DNA from: JADJLQ01 sp044227925
GTDB lineage: Bacteria; Bacteroidota; Bacteroidia; Chitinophagales; Saprospiraceae
DNA: 64,000 nt
Assembly: GCA_044227925.1 (NCBI GenBank)
Contig: JBGAVW010000007.1
Coordinates: 59,661-123,660, forward strand
Direction of reading: 5' to 3'
Numbering within the stretch: the stretch's first letter is position 1; every line of letters begins with the position of its first letter. Made by a program: the position numbers and the translations under genes. This document shows, one piece after another, positions 17,388 through 25,010 of this stretch. Under the pieces are notes generated by a model, which was given only the letters and a program-made list of their open reading frames with translations, did not search any database and was not told where the DNA came from.

Positions 17388-18668
17388 TTACATCTTTGCC
17401 AATCTTTTTGATACTGCCAGCTTATGAGCCACCAATTTTTCTGCCTCAGCCATAAACTCTACATGGGGTCCTATGATTTTCAAACCTTCTTTGGTAAGTT
17501 TTTGATACGTAATTTTTTTCATAAAAGAATCCAGATTTACTCCACTATAGGATTTGGCAAACGCGCTGGTGGGTAATGTATGGTTTGTACCGGATGCATA
17601 GTCACCGACGGATTCAGGTGAATACTGCCCGATAAAAACCGATCCGGCATTACGTATTTTAGTTGCCATCTCATCTGCCCTGGAATGATTGATAATCAAA
17701 TGTTCAGGAGCATAAACATTGATAAAATCAATTTGGTCTTTTTCATCTTTTAATACTATACCATGCGAATTTTCTAAGGCTTTCACAGCAATATCCTTTC
17801 TTGGCAGTTCCTTTAATTGTTGTTTTATAAAATTAGATACGGTATCAATAATTTGTTTTGAATCAGCAATCAGTACCACCTGGCTATCGGGACCATGTTC
17901 TGCCTGGGATAATAAGTCAATAGCCACAAACTCCGGGTCTGCACTTGCATCGGCAACGATCAATACCTCTGACGGTCCTGCGGGCATATCAATTGCAACT
18001 CCTTGCTGCAATACTTTCATCTTGGCTGTTGTAACATAGCTATTACCTGGCCCAAAGATTTTGATGACTTTGGGAATTTCCTTTGTGCCATAAGCCATAG
18101 CCGCAATGGCTTGAGCTCCGCCAATTTTATATATTTTGTCTATGCCGCATAATTGTGCTGTATACAGTATAGCAGGATTGATTTGTCCCGTGATATCCGG
18201 TGGGCTACACAGGATGATTTCACCACAACCGGCTATCCTGGCTGGTACAGCCAACATCAATACTGTAGAAAATAAAGGAGCTGATCCACCCGGGATATAT
18301 ATACCAACCTTATCAATTGGTTTTGATTCCTGCCAACACGCTACACCCGGCATGGTCTCCACCATTACTTTTTCACTTAATTGTGCTCTATGAAAAGATT
18401 CTATATTGACTTTGGCAACCTGGATTGCTTCTATGAGAGATGGGTCCATTTTTGATTCCGCTCGGAGTAATTCTTCCTTACTGACTGAAAAGGACTGAAG
18501 TTCAACTCTATCGAATTTTAAAGTGTATTGTTTCAGCGCCTCATCCCCCTTTTTTTTGACCTGATCCAGTATATTTTGTACCATACTATCCTGGCTTTCA
18601 TCGTGCCCTGAGGGTCGAATACAAAGGTCATCCCACAATATTCTATTAGGTTCTATTGAGATCTTCAT
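17388..18668 (-). CDS. hisD: Histidinol dehydrogenase
   Basis: Zinc enzyme that oxidises histidinol to histidine in two NAD-dependent steps, the end of the pathway. At 426 residues it has normal length. Conserved segments include IDKVGIYIPGGSAPLFSTVLM, GGAQAIAAMAYGT, the PAGPSEVLIVAD loop, LLSQAEHGPDSQVVL with zinc and substrate residues, and SGTNHTLPTS near the C-terminus. It starts five bases after the hisG stop. Confidence 0.97.
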   Translation of the reverse strand: MKISIEPNRILWDDLCIRPSGHDESQDSMVQNILDQVKKKGDEALKQYTLKFDRVELQSFSVSKEELLRAESKMDPSLIEAIQVAKVNIESFHRAQLSEKVMVETMPGVACWQESKPIDKVGIYIPGGSAPLFSTVLMLAVPARIAGCGEIILCSPPDITGQINPAILYTAQLCGIDKIYKIGGAQAIAAMAYGTKEIPKVIKIFGPGNSYVTTAKMKVLQQGVAIDMPAGPSEVLIVADASADPEFVAIDLLSQAEHGPDSQVVLIADSKQIIDTVSNFIKQQLKELPRKDIAVKALENSHGIVLKDEKDQIDFINVYAPEHLIINHSRADEMATKIRNAGSVFIGQYSPESVGDYASGTNHTLPTSAFAKSYSGVNLDSFMKKITYQKLTKEGLKIIGPHVEFMAEAEKLVAHKLAVSKRLAKM

Positions 18669-18673
18669 ATTAA

Positions 18674-19531
18674 TTAGCTTACCATTTTTTCTATAGGGAT
18701 GACTAATATACCTTCAGCACCAGCCTCTTTCAGGGCCCCAATTACTTCCCAAAATTGTTGTTCCGGGATAACGGAATGTACAGAGCACCACCCTTCAATA
18801 GCTAAAGGCAGGATAGTAGGACTTTTTATACCAGGTAAAATATTTATAATCCTGTCTAATGCTGCCTTTGGGGCATTTAACAATACATATTTATTTCTTC
18901 TGGCTTCCAGTACAGATTTTACCCTAAATAAAAGTTGATCTACTAATTTTTGTTTTTCAACAGACAATATTGGCGTGCTATACAGGCAAGCTTGAGAATA
19001 AAGTAATACCTCTTTCTCCACTAGTTTGTTTTGGAATAATGTATTTCCTGAACTGACCAGATCACAAATACCTTCTGCTAATCCAATGTTTGGCGCAATT
19101 TCCACACTACCGGATATCTGATGAATATCGGCATGTACCTGTTTGGCTTTTAAAAATGCAGCTAAAGTATTGGGATAGGAAGTGGCAATCCTTTTTCCTT
19201 CAAAATAGCTCACCTCTTTATATTCCACACCCTGCGGCACTGCAATAGAAAGGCGGCATTTGGAAAAACCAAGATCCATAAGCTTTTTTATCCTTGATCC
19301 TTTTTCTATTACCGTATTTTCACCCAAAATGGCAATATCGGCCACCCCATCCTGAAGATATTCGGGTATATCCCCATTACGCAAATACAATACATCCATT
19401 GGAAACCCGGAAGCACTTGTCTTTAGTTGATCGGTCCCGGACTCGATTCGGAGTCCGCAGTCTTTCAGTAAGGCCATGCAGTCATCATGCATTCGTCCTG
19501 ATTTTTGCACCGCTATATTAAGTTTTGTCAT
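18674..19531 (-). CDS. hisG: ATP phosphoribosyltransferase (long form)
   Basis: First and committed step of histidine synthesis, joining ATP and PRPP. At 285 residues it is the long HisG form, with a C-terminal ACT-like regulatory domain that usually senses histidine, so no separate HisZ is expected. TKLNIAVQKSGRMHDD at the start, DVLYLRNGDIPEYLQDG, ATSYPNT and GICDLVSSGNTLFQN (PRPP-binding loop) are visible. It is the first structural gene of the operon, and the attenuator lies directly upstream, with the terminator T-run ending 25 bases before the ATG. Confidence 0.97.
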   Translation of the reverse strand: MTKLNIAVQKSGRMHDDCMALLKDCGLRIESGTDQLKTSASGFPMDVLYLRNGDIPEYLQDGVADIAILGENTVIEKGSRIKKLMDLGFSKCRLSIAVPQGVEYKEVSYFEGKRIATSYPNTLAAFLKAKQVHADIHQISGSVEIAPNIGLAEGICDLVSSGNTLFQNKLVEKEVLLYSQACLYSTPILSVEKQKLVDQLLFRVKSVLEARRNKYVLLNAPKAALDRIINILPGIKSPTILPLAIEGWCSVHSVIPEQQFWEVIGALKEAGAEGILVIPIEKMVS

Positions 19532-19556
19532 TTCTTTTCTTCATTTTAATTACAAC

Positions 19557-19587
19557 AAAAAAGGCTCACCGGGTATCGGCAAGCCTT
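19557..19587 (-). terminator. his operon attenuator: intrinsic terminator in the leader
   Basis: On the minus strand AAGGCTTGCCG pairs over 11 bases (two of them G-T pairs) with CGGTGAGCCTT around the loop ATACC (19587-19561), followed by six T residues (19562-19557). It lies between the His-rich leader peptide and hisG. Part of the terminator, ATACCC at 19576-19571, is complementary to GGGTAT at 19634-19629 inside the leader coding region, giving a possible antiterminator when a ribosome stalls on the His codons. Confidence 0.85.
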
Positions 19588-19616
19588 CGATTTATTTCTT
19601 TTTTGATTAAAATCAC

Positions 19617-19682
19617 TCAAGACATACCATACCCTGAATACAGGATTAAATGATGATGGTGATGTAAAGAATAATTTAACAT
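19617..19682 (-). CDS. hisL: his operon leader peptide (21 residues, five consecutive His)
   Basis: A short frame runs from ATG (19682-19680) to TGA (19619-19617). Residues 7-11 are five histidines in a row, encoded CAT-CAC-CAT-CAT-CAT at 19664-19650. The stop lies 29 bases before the 5' arm of a perfect intrinsic terminator, and hisG begins 30 bases beyond the stem. Codon identity, order and spacing match classical transcription attenuation: scarce charged tRNA-His stalls the ribosome on the His run and lets RNA polymerase read through. The sequence fits the mechanism known from enterobacterial his operons; that it works this way here is inference. Confidence 0.88.
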   Translation of the reverse strand: MLNYSLHHHHHLILYSGYGMS

Positions 19683-19687
19683 GGTCG

Positions 19688-19695
19688 CAAATTTA
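19688..19695 (-). promoter_or_regulatory. Candidate -7 box (TAAATTTG) for the his leader
   Basis: TAAATTTG on the minus strand matches TAnnTTTG and ends five bases before the leader ATG. If used, the leader mRNA would start almost at the initiation codon. A TTG-containing sequence (GATTTGTATC) lies upstream, but the spacing of about 24 bases is longer than usual, so this is tentative. Confidence 0.35.
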
Positions 19696-19742
19696 CTATT
19701 TTAGTTGATTACGCAGATACAAATCTGATACCAAATTGTGAT

Positions 19743-20591
19743 TTATAGATATTTCTTAAAAAAATCAATAGTCCTGGACCATGCCAATTTTGCAGCCGCT
19801 TCATTGTACCTGGTGGGAGCTGTATCATTGTGAAATGCATGTTGCGCACCTTCATACATATATAATTCAAATCTGATATTATTTGATTTCAAAGCGGCTT
19901 CGTATGCAGCGATCCCCGCATTCACACCTTCGTCCAATGACCCATAATGCAATTGGATCGCAGATTTTATTTTAGGTACATTTTCCACCGCAGGTTGCCT
20001 GCCATAAAAGGCGACAGCCGCTTTCAATTCGGGAACATGAACTGCTAAGCTGTTTGACATGGCGCCACCCCAGCAAAATCCCACGCAACCGATATTGCCA
20101 TCACAGTCTTTTCTGGTTTTGGCATATTCAATTGCCCTTCCAAAATTCACTACATTATCCTCATTTTTAAGGTCCCTGAATGCAGCGCGGGCTTCATCTT
20201 CATTTGCAAATGTTCTTCCCAAAGGGGAAAGGGCATTTGGTGCAATAGCTAAAAAACCTGCATTGGCCGCTCTCCTGGCCACATCTTCTATATGTGCGTT
20301 GAGTCCCCTGTTTTCATGTATTACGATTACTGTTTTGTATTTATTTTCTGCTTTTGGTCTAGCTACATAAGCTTTCATTTGTCCCTGCACACCTTCGTAA
20401 TTAATATACTCCGTAAATAATTCATCGCCGGAGGTAATATTGGCTTTCGAAAGGTCTACTTCAATCAATGGCAAAATCGCCATTGCCGCGGTCATGCCGC
20501 CGGTTAATTCGGCTAAACGGGAAAGAAAGACAGACCGGGTAAGTGGCTTATGAATGTATTCATCATACAAGTTGATTATGCGCTGATCCAT
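19743..20591 (-). CDS. Dienelactone hydrolase family protein
   Basis: A 282-residue alpha/beta hydrolase of the DLH family. The nucleophile cysteine is in GCVGFCWGGAMSNS, the acid in HYGSLDEGVNAG, and the histidine in YEGAQHAFHND, giving the Cys-Asp-His triad. KTVIVIHENRGLNAHIEDVARR is the usual oxyanion/lid segment. The first 60 residues form an extra N-terminal region with a small hydrophobic Ala/Met patch and no clear signal peptide, as in YghX-like members. The substrate is unknown. It lies upstream of the his leader on the same strand with only 60 bases between. Confidence 0.88.
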   Translation of the reverse strand: MDQRIINLYDEYIHKPLTRSVFLSRLAELTGGMTAAMAILPLIEVDLSKANITSGDELFTEYINYEGVQGQMKAYVARPKAENKYKTVIVIHENRGLNAHIEDVARRAANAGFLAIAPNALSPLGRTFANEDEARAAFRDLKNEDNVVNFGRAIEYAKTRKDCDGNIGCVGFCWGGAMSNSLAVHVPELKAAVAFYGRQPAVENVPKIKSAIQLHYGSLDEGVNAGIAAYEAALKSNNIRFELYMYEGAQHAFHNDTAPTRYNEAAAKLAWSRTIDFFKKYL

Positions 20592-20722
20592 ATCAGTTAT
20601 TTTAAATTGTGAATATACAAATCTACTATTTCCCTTCTTATTAAGATTGGTATTCCTTTTAAAATCGTTATAAAATTGGTAAAAAGCAACTTCTCCATAT
20701 AGTTCACACCATATTATTACAT

Positions 20723-20730
20723 TAATTTTG
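20723..20730 (+). promoter_or_regulatory. Candidate -7 promoter box (TAATTTTG) for the cytochrome/YceI cluster
   Basis: Exact TAnnTTTG match, 52 bases before the first gene of the plus-strand cluster and divergent from the hydrolase. No good -33 TTG is visible. Confidence 0.4.
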
Positions 20731-20782
20731 CAAAAGCAACATTAGAATTAGAATTTCCGTTTTAGTTGGTAAGTCAAAGCAC

Positions 20783-21532
20783 ATGAAAAAAATATTTTTT
20801 GGGGGATTGGTTTTGTTGTTGATTTGGATCTATAGTCTGGAATCATGTGTTCATGAACCCATTCTAGGCCCCGGGGATGGGACAGATACGATAAAAGTGG
20901 ATACAACCAAACCGATTGACACCATAAAACCTGTGAAGGATAAGATATGTGATACCACAGTCATCTATTTTAACAGGGACATACTTCCGATTTTTGTGCA
21001 AAACTGTGCCATAGTAGGGTGTCACGATTCCCGTACCGGATCAGAAGGATATGTTTTAACTGATTATCAAAAGATTATAAAAAAAGGAATTGTCTCCGGC
21101 AAGCCAAACAACAGCGAGATATACAAAGTAATCACAAGTAATAATGCCAGGGATGTGATGCCACCACCACCTTCGGCCAAGTTAAGTGCAAAGCAAATAA
21201 GTTTGATAAATAAATGGATCACGGGAGGTATAAAAAACGACACGTGTACTGATGTGATAGCTTGTGATACCACTTCTGTGAAATTCGCCAGTTTTGTACT
21301 TCCATTATTTCAAAAACACTGCATTAGTTGCCATGGCAGCCTGGTAAACTATGCCGGAATAACTTTGCATACCTATAGTGCTGTGTCTAATGCATTGGCC
21401 ACAGGCAGGCTGATGGGATCCATGACCTGGGACCCAGGTTATACAAGAATGCCCTTAGATCAACCCAAATTACCAGACTGTGATATTAAAAAACTTCAGA
21501 TTTGGATAAATAAAGGGGCATTAAATAATTAA
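20783..21532 (+). CDS. Cytochrome-c-like lipoprotein with two heme-type domains
   Basis: A 249-residue predicted lipoprotein: basic start, hydrophobic core and lipobox-like SLESC at about residue 22, then a linker of repeated DTTKP/DTIKP units. Two similar domains follow. The first has Cys75-x4-Cys80-His81 (CAIVGCH), a spaced variant of the heme-attachment motif; the second has a canonical CISCH at 180-184. Each is followed by a downstream Met-Pro (VMPPPP and RMPLDQP) that could give the axial ligand, and each ends LINKWI or LQIWINKGA. It resembles the c-type cytochrome domains common in Bacteroidota and Planctomycetes. It probably carries electrons at the membrane surface. Confidence 0.75.
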   Translation: MKKIFFGGLVLLLIWIYSLESCVHEPILGPGDGTDTIKVDTTKPIDTIKPVKDKICDTTVIYFNRDILPIFVQNCAIVGCHDSRTGSEGYVLTDYQKIIKKGIVSGKPNNSEIYKVITSNNARDVMPPPPSAKLSAKQISLINKWITGGIKNDTCTDVIACDTTSVKFASFVLPLFQKHCISCHGSLVNYAGITLHTYSAVSNALATGRLMGSMTWDPGYTRMPLDQPKLPDCDIKKLQIWINKGALNN

Positions 21533-21545
21533 ATGGTAAAAATTT

Positions 21546-21944
21546 ATGAATTATATAAGAATATTTTTTTCAAGTCAAAAGTCTTACATTAAGTTATTTA
21601 TGTTTTTATCAGGAATGGGAATAGTATATTTTTCAGGATGCTATTACGATAATGAAGCTGATCTCTATCCTGGTAATTGCACCACGCAGAATGTGACTTA
21701 TACACAATTTGTAAGACCTTTTGTAGATGCGGGATGCAGCTGTCATGTAAAAGGCAGTATCAATGGTAATGTAAATCTGCATACTTACAATGATCTGAAG
21801 GTGTATATTAAAAATGGATTATTTATAAAATCCATCAAGCACGAAGCCGGAGTATCACCCATGCCTCCTTCGGTAGCTAAAAGAACAGACTGTGAAATCA
21901 GCAAACTGGAATCCTGGATTGGTGGCGGGGCTATTGAAAATTAA
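21546..21944 (+). CDS. Small cytochrome-like lipoprotein with degenerate heme motif
   Basis: A 132-residue protein with a lipoprotein signal ending YFSGC near residue 32. The mature part resembles one domain of the preceding gene: TYTQFVRPFVDAGC, then SPMPPSV and LESWIGGGAIEN at the end. The heme motif is reduced to C-S-C-H at 64-67 instead of CxxCH, so covalent heme attachment is doubtful. It starts 13 bases after the two-domain protein and clearly belongs to the same operon. It could be a paralog that lost heme or uses a two-cysteine variant. Confidence 0.68.
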   Translation: MNYIRIFFSSQKSYIKLFMFLSGMGIVYFSGCYYDNEADLYPGNCTTQNVTYTQFVRPFVDAGCSCHVKGSINGNVNLHTYNDLKVYIKNGLFIKSIKHEAGVSPMPPSVAKRTDCEISKLESWIGGGAIEN

Positions 21945-21962
21945 TTATTAAACCTGGGTAAC

Positions 21963-22379
21963 ATGATAAAAAAAATAGTATTGGTTTTGGCGGTGATTGG
22001 GCTTGTTGCAGCATTCATTGCTTACAAGATGTACAATAAGCCGCATGTGGATACTTCAGCCACCCCCATGATGTCTGATTTGACTGCTGAAGCATTGATC
22101 ACTGCTTTCAAAGAAAATGAATCTGAAGCCAATGCAAAATACCTGGATCGCATGATCGGTGTGACCGGAAAAATAATCAGCATAAAGACGGAAAATAATA
22201 AAACTATAATCCAATTGGATGCCAATGATCCTATGTCAGCCATCCTCTGTACACTGGACCCACTCAGAGACGACCACCGTACGGATTTTAAAGAAGGAGA
22301 AGATATACATATGAAAGGCCTCTGTTCCGGTTACCTTTCTGATGTAATACTCGACCGCTGCGTAGAAATTAAAAATTAA
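21963..22379 (+). CDS. OB-fold (tRNA_anti-like) membrane-anchored protein
   Basis: A 138-residue protein with an N-terminal hydrophobic anchor (IVLVLAVIGLVAAFIAYKM) and a soluble domain. The segment LITAFKENESEANAKYLDRMIGVTG is characteristic of the tRNA_anti-like OB-fold family, which despite its name has no proven tRNA role. A Cys in SAILCTLDP and another in KGLCSGYL are conserved-looking and could form a disulfide or bind metal. It lies 18 bases after the small cytochrome gene and 12 before yceI, in the middle of an envelope operon, presumably facing the periplasm. Confidence 0.75.
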   Translation: MIKKIVLVLAVIGLVAAFIAYKMYNKPHVDTSATPMMSDLTAEALITAFKENESEANAKYLDRMIGVTGKIISIKTENNKTIIQLDANDPMSAILCTLDPLRDDHRTDFKEGEDIHMKGLCSGYLSDVILDRCVEIKN

Positions 22380-22391
22380 AATTAATCGTAA

Positions 22392-22952
22392 ATGAAAAAG
22401 AATATAGTCTTAGCCCTTATTTCCATTTCCCTGATTACCACTATGTCAGGTCAAAAATATTTTACCAAAACCGGGGAAGTGAGTTTTTTCTCAAGGACAA
22501 ATATGGAAAATATCGATGCCATCACCAATAGTTCCAATTGTGTATTGGATCTGACCACCGGGAATGTGGAAATGGCTGTTTTAGTTAAATCTTTCACTTT
22601 TGAAAAAGCCCTGATGCAGGAACATTTCAATGAAAACTATATGGAATCTACTAAATATCCTAAAGCCATATTTAAAGGAAATATTAAAAACATCGGCGAC
22701 TTTAACATGAATTTTAAAGGGAGCTTTAAAGGTGCTATTGAGGGAATGATAACTATCCATGGAGTTACTAAGCCATTTGACAATGTAGTAAATCTTAATG
22801 TAAAAGATGGTAAAATTAAAGCTGATATTGACTTTAATGTAAAATTAGCTGAATTTGATATTAAGGTGCCAGCACTAGTAAAAGACAATATTTCCAAAGA
22901 AATAAAAGTAACGGTGGCAGCCATGCTGGAAGAATTCAAAACAGCCAAATAA
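22392..22952 (+). CDS. YceI-family periplasmic lipocalin-like protein
   Basis: A 186-residue protein with a signal peptide (residues 1-20, ending TMSGQ) and a single YceI domain. YceI proteins form a lipocalin-like barrel that binds isoprenoid-type lipids such as polyprenyl quinones. Visible features are YFTKTGEVSFFS near the start, MQEHFNENYMESTKYPKAIFKG in the middle (written as in the family, with the HF and KYP motifs), and HGVTKPFDNVVNL. Its operon partners are cytochrome-like lipoproteins and a DUF5777 barrel, which suggests a redox or quinone-related envelope role. That role is inference. Confidence 0.88.
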   Translation: MKKNIVLALISISLITTMSGQKYFTKTGEVSFFSRTNMENIDAITNSSNCVLDLTTGNVEMAVLVKSFTFEKALMQEHFNENYMESTKYPKAIFKGNIKNIGDFNMNFKGSFKGAIEGMITIHGVTKPFDNVVNLNVKDGKIKADIDFNVKLAEFDIKVPALVKDNISKEIKVTVAAMLEEFKTAK

Positions 22953-22991
22953 TCCAATTTTTGTTTTTATTATTGCAGACCAATTACAAAT

Positions 22992-23879
22992 ATGAAAAAA
23001 TACATTCTCCCGCTTCTGTTTTGTATTCCGACAGCTCTTTTTACTCAGGAAGATTTGCTTTCTTTATTAGAAGATTCCACCGCTAAAAAACCTAAAGAAA
23101 AAGTATATGCAACGTTTAAAACTACCAGGGTGATCAATTTGCCTTCGGTTGAAAATGTGGCAGGAGGGGTGCTGGACTTTAAAATCAACCACAGATTTGG
23201 CTTTCTCAACAGTGGAATTGAAGAACTTTTTGGATTAGATCAGGCTACGATCAGGATTGGCGGAGAGTATGGACTTTCCAATGATTTTATGATTGGAGTC
23301 GGCAGAAGCTCCTTCGAAAAAACTATTGATGGATATTTTAAATGGAAAATCATTGGCCAATCCAGAGGAAAAGGGTCATTTCCATTTACAATTTCATTAT
23401 TTGGAAGCACTGCCTGGAAGACATTGAATACTACTCCGGACAGGCCAAATTACTTTTCCAATAATCTCGTATATACCAGTCAGTTGATCATCGGTGGAAA
23501 AATCAACAATCGATTTTCATTACAACTCTCACCAACATTTATTCACAGAAATCTCACTCTCAATCCCAAGGAGAAAAACGATGTATTTGCTGTAGGTGCC
23601 GGTGGAAGAATAAAGCTTACAAATCGCTTATCCCTGAATGGGGAATACATTTATTTATTACCTGATCAGATTTCATCTACCTTTAAACCTTCCCTATCTG
23701 TCGGGTTTGACATTGAAACCGGAGGGCACGTATTCCAACTTCACGCTACCAATTCCACTTCCATGATCGAAAAAGGATACATTACCGAGACCGTGGGTGA
23801 CTGGGCGGACGGTGGTATACACTTTGGATTTAATATTTCCAGGGTATTTACCATCAAAAAACAAAAGATGAAAAAATAA
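22992..23879 (+). CDS. DUF5777-like outer-membrane beta-barrel protein
   Basis: A 295-residue secreted protein with signal peptide (1-18, ending PTALFTQ). The body is a series of alternating amphipathic strands, as in outer-membrane barrels, and includes VENVAGGVLDFKINHRFG near residue 55 and VGDWADGGIHFGFNISRVF at the end, which match the Bacteroidota DUF5777 family as I know it. Function is unknown. It is the last gene of the cytochrome/YceI cluster, 39 bases after yceI, so it is likely the outer-membrane component of that unit. Confidence 0.75.
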   Translation: MKKYILPLLFCIPTALFTQEDLLSLLEDSTAKKPKEKVYATFKTTRVINLPSVENVAGGVLDFKINHRFGFLNSGIEELFGLDQATIRIGGEYGLSNDFMIGVGRSSFEKTIDGYFKWKIIGQSRGKGSFPFTISLFGSTAWKTLNTTPDRPNYFSNNLVYTSQLIIGGKINNRFSLQLSPTFIHRNLTLNPKEKNDVFAVGAGGRIKLTNRLSLNGEYIYLLPDQISSTFKPSLSVGFDIETGGHVFQLHATNSTSMIEKGYITETVGDWADGGIHFGFNISRVFTIKKQKMKK

Positions 23880-23882
23880 TAT

Positions 23883-23933
23883 CCATTTTATCATTGGGTA
23901 GACCTGAAACCTCAAGGTCGCAGTATAAAATGG
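23883..23933. repeat. Imperfect hairpin between the DUF5777 gene and the plug-domain gene
   Basis: CCATTTTAT (23883-23891) is the exact reverse complement of ATAAAATGG (23925-23933). Nested inside is a second exact pair, GACCT (23901-23905) with AGGTC (23915-23919), around a nine-base loop. There is no T-run after it, so it is not a standard intrinsic terminator. It may be a structured RNA end or a processing site. Confidence 0.45.
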
Positions 23934-23996
23934 TTTGTGAGCACCTGGCTTTGTATTAATTTCCCATTCTAATGCTTTTTAGAATAACTTTAAAGC

Positions 23997-24464
23997 ATGA
24001 GAATTTTAATTTTGTTTCTTGCTATCATTTTATTTTCGTGCTCTTCCAGGCAGACATTACCGCTTAAAAAAGACACTTCGGAATTGCAAGACCACGACAA
24101 TGGATATGCCAAACTATCAAAAAAATATAATTCAGGATCAGCAACTACAGTATCTGCTGACCCCTCCTCCAATATTACCCTGGACAATTATTTACGAAAA
24201 GTACCAGGAGTTAATGTATGGAATGATGGACCAAATGCAACCATAACCGTAAGGGGAATTAGCTCTTTTAATTCCGGCTTGACCCCTTTGTTTATAGTAA
24301 ATGGCAATCAGGTAACTGGTGGTTTTAGTTCAGTTTATGCTTCTGTTGCTCCGGCGGATATTAAATCAGTGACTGTATTGAAAGATGCGTCGAGTATTGC
24401 CATTTATGGCACGCGTGGAGCAAATGGGGTAATTGTAATTACATTGAAAAGTGCGTCCAAATAA
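23997..24464 (+). CDS. Stand-alone TonB-receptor plug-domain lipoprotein
   Basis: A 155-residue protein made of a lipoprotein signal (LFSCSSRQ near residue 13-20) and one plug domain of SusC-type TonB-dependent receptors. The plug is recognisable from LDNYLRKVPGVNV, ITVRGISSFNSG, PLFIVNG and the end IKSVTVLKDASSIAIYGTRGANGVIVIT. No barrel follows: the frame stops at 24464 and the next gene is on the other strand. Such lone plugs occur in Bacteroidota, but their role is not known; they might occlude or regulate a receptor. TAACTTTA, one mismatch from a -7 box, lies seven bases before the ATG. Confidence 0.82.
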   Translation: MRILILFLAIILFSCSSRQTLPLKKDTSELQDHDNGYAKLSKKYNSGSATTVSADPSSNITLDNYLRKVPGVNVWNDGPNATITVRGISSFNSGLTPLFIVNGNQVTGGFSSVYASVAPADIKSVTVLKDASSIAIYGTRGANGVIVITLKSASK

Positions 24465-24476
24465 TACCTGAATTTA

Positions 24477-25010
24477 TCAAAAAACAAGTTTCTTTCCTTC
24501 CAGAATATCTTTTAGCACTTTGGCATCTTTGCCTTCAATTTTTCCACTCAATAGGAGCCGCATTTCTCTACGTGTAAGAGCACTTTCAAAATATTTTTTT
24601 TCCTCCTCGGTTTCCGGCAATACGGCAGGAACCTTAATCGGTCTGAGTGTATCTTCATTTAATGCTACAAATGAAAAATAAGCATGGTTTGCTAATTCCC
24701 GTTTCACACTCCTTGTATCGCTGACAAATGCTTCTACAAAAACCTCCATTGAGGTATTAAAAGCCCTGGTTACCCTGGCTTCAATTGTCAATACCTGACC
24801 CAATTTTATTGGTTTGTGAAATGAAATATGATCCACACTGGCCGTTACACAAAAAGCTTCTGCATGCCTATTAGCGCAAATTGCCGCAGCTATATCCATC
24901 CAACGCATCAGATTACCTCCCATCAGATTACCAAGGGGATTAGTATCATTGGGCATGATCATTTCTGACATTATAGATTTTGATTCGTTGACTTTCTTGT
25001 CTCTCATCAT
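24477..25010 (-). CDS. Acyl-CoA thioesterase (hotdog fold, YciA/BFIT-like)
   Basis: A 177-residue hotdog-fold thioesterase that hydrolyses acyl-CoA to free acid and CoA. NDTNPLGNLMGGNLMRWMDIAAAICANRHA contains the catalytic Asp-Gly-type region of the family (shown here as positions about 22-50 with key residues N, G and D), and VDHISFHKPIKLGQVL is the second conserved strand. The C-terminal extension after residue 130 is typical of Bacteroidota members. Its ATG overlaps the lipB stop by four bases, so it is coupled to lipoate synthesis genes by context only. Confidence 0.88.
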   Translation of the reverse strand: MMRDKKVNESKSIMSEMIMPNDTNPLGNLMGGNLMRWMDIAAAICANRHAEAFCVTASVDHISFHKPIKLGQVLTIEARVTRAFNTSMEVFVEAFVSDTRSVKRELANHAYFSFVALNEDTLRPIKVPAVLPETEEEKKYFESALTRREMRLLLSGKIEGKDAKVLKDILEGKKLVF

